DNA of 8,343 bases from Actinomyces sp. (GTDB lineage Bacteria; Actinomycetota; Actinomycetes; Actinomycetales; Actinomycetaceae). The notes beneath the pieces were generated by a model. It saw only the letters and a program-made list of their open reading frames with translations, was not told where the DNA came from and searched no databases. Every line of letters begins with the position of its first letter. Position 1 is the stretch's first letter. The position numbers and the translations under genes were made by a program. Of this stretch, positions 6,777 through 8,343 are shown piece by piece. The stretch is from NCBI GenBank assembly GCA_012837655.1, contig DUQT01000161.1:1-8343 (forward strand). The letters run 5' to 3'.

Positions 6777-6807
6777 CTAGAGCCTTCCAGGCCAGAGAGA
6801 GGTAATC

Positions 6808-6930
6808 ATGTGTAGCCCGATTAGGTGTTCTCGTTGCGGTAAGACCACTTGGACCGGATGCGGTCAGCACGTAGACGCCGTCCGTCAGTCAGTTCCGGCC
6901 GACCAGTGGTGCACCTGCGACGAAAAGTAA
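6808..6930 (+). CDS. 40-residue cysteine-rich conserved small protein, function unknown
   Basis: The ATG at 6808 follows GAGAGAGG about 6 nt upstream, a good ribosome site, and the frame closes at TAA 6930. The 40 residues contain six cysteines (C2, C7, C10, C18, C36, C38) plus H21. The layout is C-x4-C-x2-C-GKTTWTGCGQH and then a C-terminal W-C-x-C. Small proteins of this pattern (MC-x-P-I/V-x-C-x2-CGKTTW-x-GCGxH) are, to my knowledge, widespread in actinobacteria and remain uncharacterised. The paired cysteines and the histidine suggest a zinc ribbon or other metal site, perhaps an Fe-S or redox role; that is inference. It is the only plus-strand gene here, divergent from sufR, so it may share the regulatory region. 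It converges on the Nudix gene with 3 nt between stops. Confidence 0.85.
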   Translation: MCSPIRCSRCGKTTWTGCGQHVDAVRQSVPADQWCTCDEK

Positions 6931-6933
6931 TAA

Positions 6934-7584
6934 CTAGATTCCGCGCTCATCGCGGTTGAAGGGTGACTTCAACCAGGGCGCATCCGCTTCTCGAAGCGGT
7001 TCCCAGTTCTTGGCGCGAGCCGACGCCGTAGCCAAGATACCGACCACAGCCGAAGGGTTGTGCATCTTTCCTGCGTGAATCGCAGCAACGGCCTCGTCTA
7101 ATGGAACCCAACGTAGGGACATGAGCGCTTCTTCGTCGTCACGGACGTAACGCTCCCCCTCGGGTACTTCTTTGACGCCTCGGGCCAGGAAGATGCGCAA
7201 CCCTTCTGTTGATCCTCCAGGTGAAGTGAAGTAGTCAACGAGGACGTTCCACTCATCTGCAACTAGGTCAGCTTCTTCCCACAGCTCACGTTTGGCGGCG
7301 TCGAGTGGTTCTTCGCCCTTCACGTCTAGGAGTCCCGCGGGGATTTCCCAAAGTGTCGCCTGCACGGGGTGGCGATATTGATCAACGAGGGCGACCTCGG
7401 GCCCGTCTTCTCCATCGCGCAGCGCTACGACTGCAACTGCTCCCGTGTGGGCCACGTAGTGTCGGACGACCGGTTCCTCCCCGTCTACGACGATGACGCG
7501 GTCTTCATCCATGTCAAAGACGGCTCCTTCCCACACGCGCTCGTGTGAGACGACGGGTTTGGATTCGCGGCGGTCACTGATCAT
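6934..7584 (-). CDS. Nudix hydrolase, ADP-ribose pyrophosphatase-like
   Basis: The 216-residue protein has the ADP-ribose pyrophosphatase layout: an N-terminal beta-rich part (about 15-50), then VALVDQYRHPVQATLWEIPAG leading into the Nudix box at 84-107 (G84, E91, R99-E100, E103-E104). The REL-x-EE metal-binding core is intact. The glycine that normally follows EEx is aspartate (D106), and the spacing G-x6-E is one longer than the textbook G-x5-E, as I recall for actinobacterial ADPRases. YFTSPGGSTE (118-127) is the proline/glycine loop typical of the ADPRase subfamily. The likely reaction is ADP-ribose to AMP and ribose 5-phosphate. ATG at 7584 is chosen over an upstream in-frame TTG at 7599 because AGAGGA lies 5 nt before it. 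It overlaps the murJ 3' end by 11 nt, so the two are probably cotranscribed. Confidence 0.9.
   Translation of the reverse strand: MISDRRESKPVVSHERVWEGAVFDMDEDRVIVVDGEEPVVRHYVAHTGAVAVVALRDGEDGPEVALVDQYRHPVQATLWEIPAGLLDVKGEEPLDAAKRELWEEADLVADEWNVLVDYFTSPGGSTEGLRIFLARGVKEVPEGERYVRDDEEALMSLRWVPLDEAVAAIHAGKMHNPSAVVGILATASARAKNWEPLREADAPWLKSPFNRDERGI
6941..6974. terminator. Two adjacent hairpins at the convergent gene ends, possible bidirectional terminator
   Basis: CCGCG-CTCAT-CGCGG (6941-6955) and GGTTGAAG-GGTGA-CTTCAACC (6954-6974) are perfect inverted repeats sharing two bases, so they compete. Both lie in the last codons of the Nudix gene and 10-45 nt downstream of the plus-strand stop. For the minus transcript, the first hairpin is followed by a modestly T-rich stretch (TAGTTATTACTTTT). 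For the plus transcript no U-tract follows. A termination role is plausible but weakly supported. Confidence 0.4.
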
Positions 7585-8343
7585 GGGATTCCTCTTCAAA
7601 CTTGGCGGTGGCGTCCGACAGTGAAGACATGAGCGTCTTCACGACGGTTTTCCTTCCTAAAGTCATGATAACGCCCGCCAGGATTCCAATTCCGACGAGG
7701 GCGGCGCCGACTATCGCTAGTAGTTTTGTGAATGTCGTGGTGCCGAGCCCAGACAGCCAGAAAGTAGCTGTGGTGGCAAGTGCGGTTGCAAGAGCTAGGA
7801 CTGGTAGGGAGCGCAAACCGACCTCTTTAAGGTTGCCGAGTCCGCCCGGGCCGGTCAGACGGTGTATTGCCACGATCGCGGCGATTGCTGCGATGGTCAT
7901 GCCGATGGTGTGGCCGCCAGCGATGGCGCGGATGGTTCCCGGACCATCGGCTCCGTCCTTCGTTGTTAGGACGACGAGCACGACCTGCGCGATTGCAACG
8001 CTAATCCAACCGGTCGCTGCGACGTGCCAGGCCGCGCCGGGCGCGGACAGTGCATAAAGGACTCGCTGACCGTAGAACAGTAGTGAAAATCCGAACAGGG
8101 CGGGCGCCATCACTATCAGTGCCGAAGCCATTCCAGGCACCGGGGTTAGTAGCTCGAAGAAGCTTTGTGAAACCGGTGCCATCACGATCAGCAACGCGAC
8201 CCCGACCAGGGCGGCAACGGAAACGCGCATCGTTGCGTAACCGCAGGTGTTTCTGAAACGGTCGTTGCACCCAGATTCGCCCTGCTCAGACAGCAGTGGG
8301 AACGCCGCCGTCGCGACGGGATAAGCCAATATTGCGTACGGCA
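7574..8343 (-). CDS. murJ: MurJ/MviN-family lipid II flippase, C-terminal part (cut by window edge)
   Basis: The frame is open to the right edge; about 256 C-terminal residues are present and the start is outside. The first visible residues, PYAILAYPVATAAFPLLSE, match the conserved MurJ loop seen in the actinobacterial family. About six hydrophobic segments follow, near 40-62, 71-95, 106-126, 141-161, 179-200 and 206-228 counted from the first whole codon. They correspond to the later transmembrane helices of the 14-helix MOP-superfamily flippase that moves lipid II across the membrane for peptidoglycan synthesis. The protein ends with a short acidic tail, so it lacks the pseudokinase and extracellular domains appended to mycobacterial MurJ. 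Its 3' end overlaps the Nudix start. A TTG at 8329 is not the start, since conserved sequence continues upstream of it. Confidence 0.88.
   Translation of the reverse strand, partial: PYAILAYPVATAAFPLLSEQGESGCNDRFRNTCGYATMRVSVAALVGVALLIVMAPVSQSFFELLTPVPGMASALIVMAPALFGFSLLFYGQRVLYALSAPGAAWHVAATGWISVAIAQVVLVVLTTKDGADGPGTIRAIAGGHTIGMTIAAIAAIVAIHRLTGPGGLGNLKEVGLRSLPVLALATALATTATFWLSGLGTTTFTKLLAIVGAALVGIGILAGVIMTLGRKTVVKTLMSSLSDATAKFEEESHDQ

Larger units (their letters stand above)
6468..6807. other. AT-rich divergent regulatory region between sufR and the 40-residue gene
   Basis: These 340 nt hold no credible gene. The stretch is visibly richer in A+T than the flanking genes and is crowded with inverted repeats: ACTCAC-N4-GTGAAT (6505-6520, one mismatch), CTGGC-N4-GCCAG (6546-6559), ATTACGTAAT (6585-6594), TTGAGA-ATA-TCTCAA (6599-6613), CCGC-N8-GCGG (6645-6660), GGATTAATCC (6659-6668), TGCCCC-N30-GGGGCA (6693-6734) and a long hairpin at 6748-6776. 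It must contain the sufR operon promoter (minus) and the promoter for the plus-strand small gene. No clear plus-strand promoter is visible; the best is TTAGTG-N16-TATAGG (6736-6763), which is poor. Confidence 0.7.

Noticed and set aside
1..8343. CRISPR array, tRNA/rRNA genes, insertion sequences or phage genes
   Set aside because: No spaced repeats, cloverleaf-like sequence, transposase or integrase motifs or target duplications were seen on either strand.

Overview
The window is from an actinobacterium (Actinomycetota). Four things point there: a SufR-led SUF operon in the order sufR-sufB-sufD-Rieske ferredoxin-sufC-sufS-sufU-sufT, a zinc-binding SufU rather than SufE, a 40-residue cysteine-rich protein of a type common in actinobacteria, and frequent GTG starts. 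G+C looks like the mid-50s percent by eye, low for the phylum, so a host-associated Actinomycetales lineage (for example Actinomycetaceae) is possible; that last step is a weak inference.

Layout. From 6467 down to 1, on the minus strand, lies one tightly packed iron-sulfur cluster assembly operon: sufR (5757-6467), sufB (4294-5742), sufD (3098-4297), a Rieske-type ferredoxin (2778-3101), sufC (2004-2756), sufS (613-1908), sufU (142-612) and the 5' part of sufT (1-149, cut by the window edge). Most junctions are overlapping (ATGA at sufB/sufD and sufD/ferredoxin, 8 nt at sufU/sufT) or immediately adjacent (sufS/sufU). The exception is the 95-nt sufC-sufS gap, which holds two inverted repeats.

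From 6468 to 6807 is an AT-rich, palindrome-dense region without a recognisable gene. It contains candidate sufR promoters, a 15-bp perfect inverted repeat that is a good SufR operator candidate, and a strong hairpin in front of the only plus-strand gene. That gene (6808-6930) encodes a 40-residue cysteine-rich protein and converges on a Nudix hydrolase with only 3 nt between stop codons. The Nudix gene (6934-7584, minus) overlaps the end of a murJ-type lipid II flippase gene (7574-8343, minus, 5' truncated by the window).

How it works together. SufS takes sulfur from cysteine and passes it to SufU, which delivers it to the SufBCD scaffold-ATPase, where Fe-S clusters form. SufT helps maturation, the Rieske protein is a plausible electron donor or cluster carrier, and SufR, itself expected to bind an Fe-S cluster, represses the operon when clusters are sufficient. 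Nothing here is clearly a new system. The parts least explained by known biology are the 40-residue protein divergent from sufR and the similar AGGA-loop hairpins found upstream of it and between sufC and sufS.
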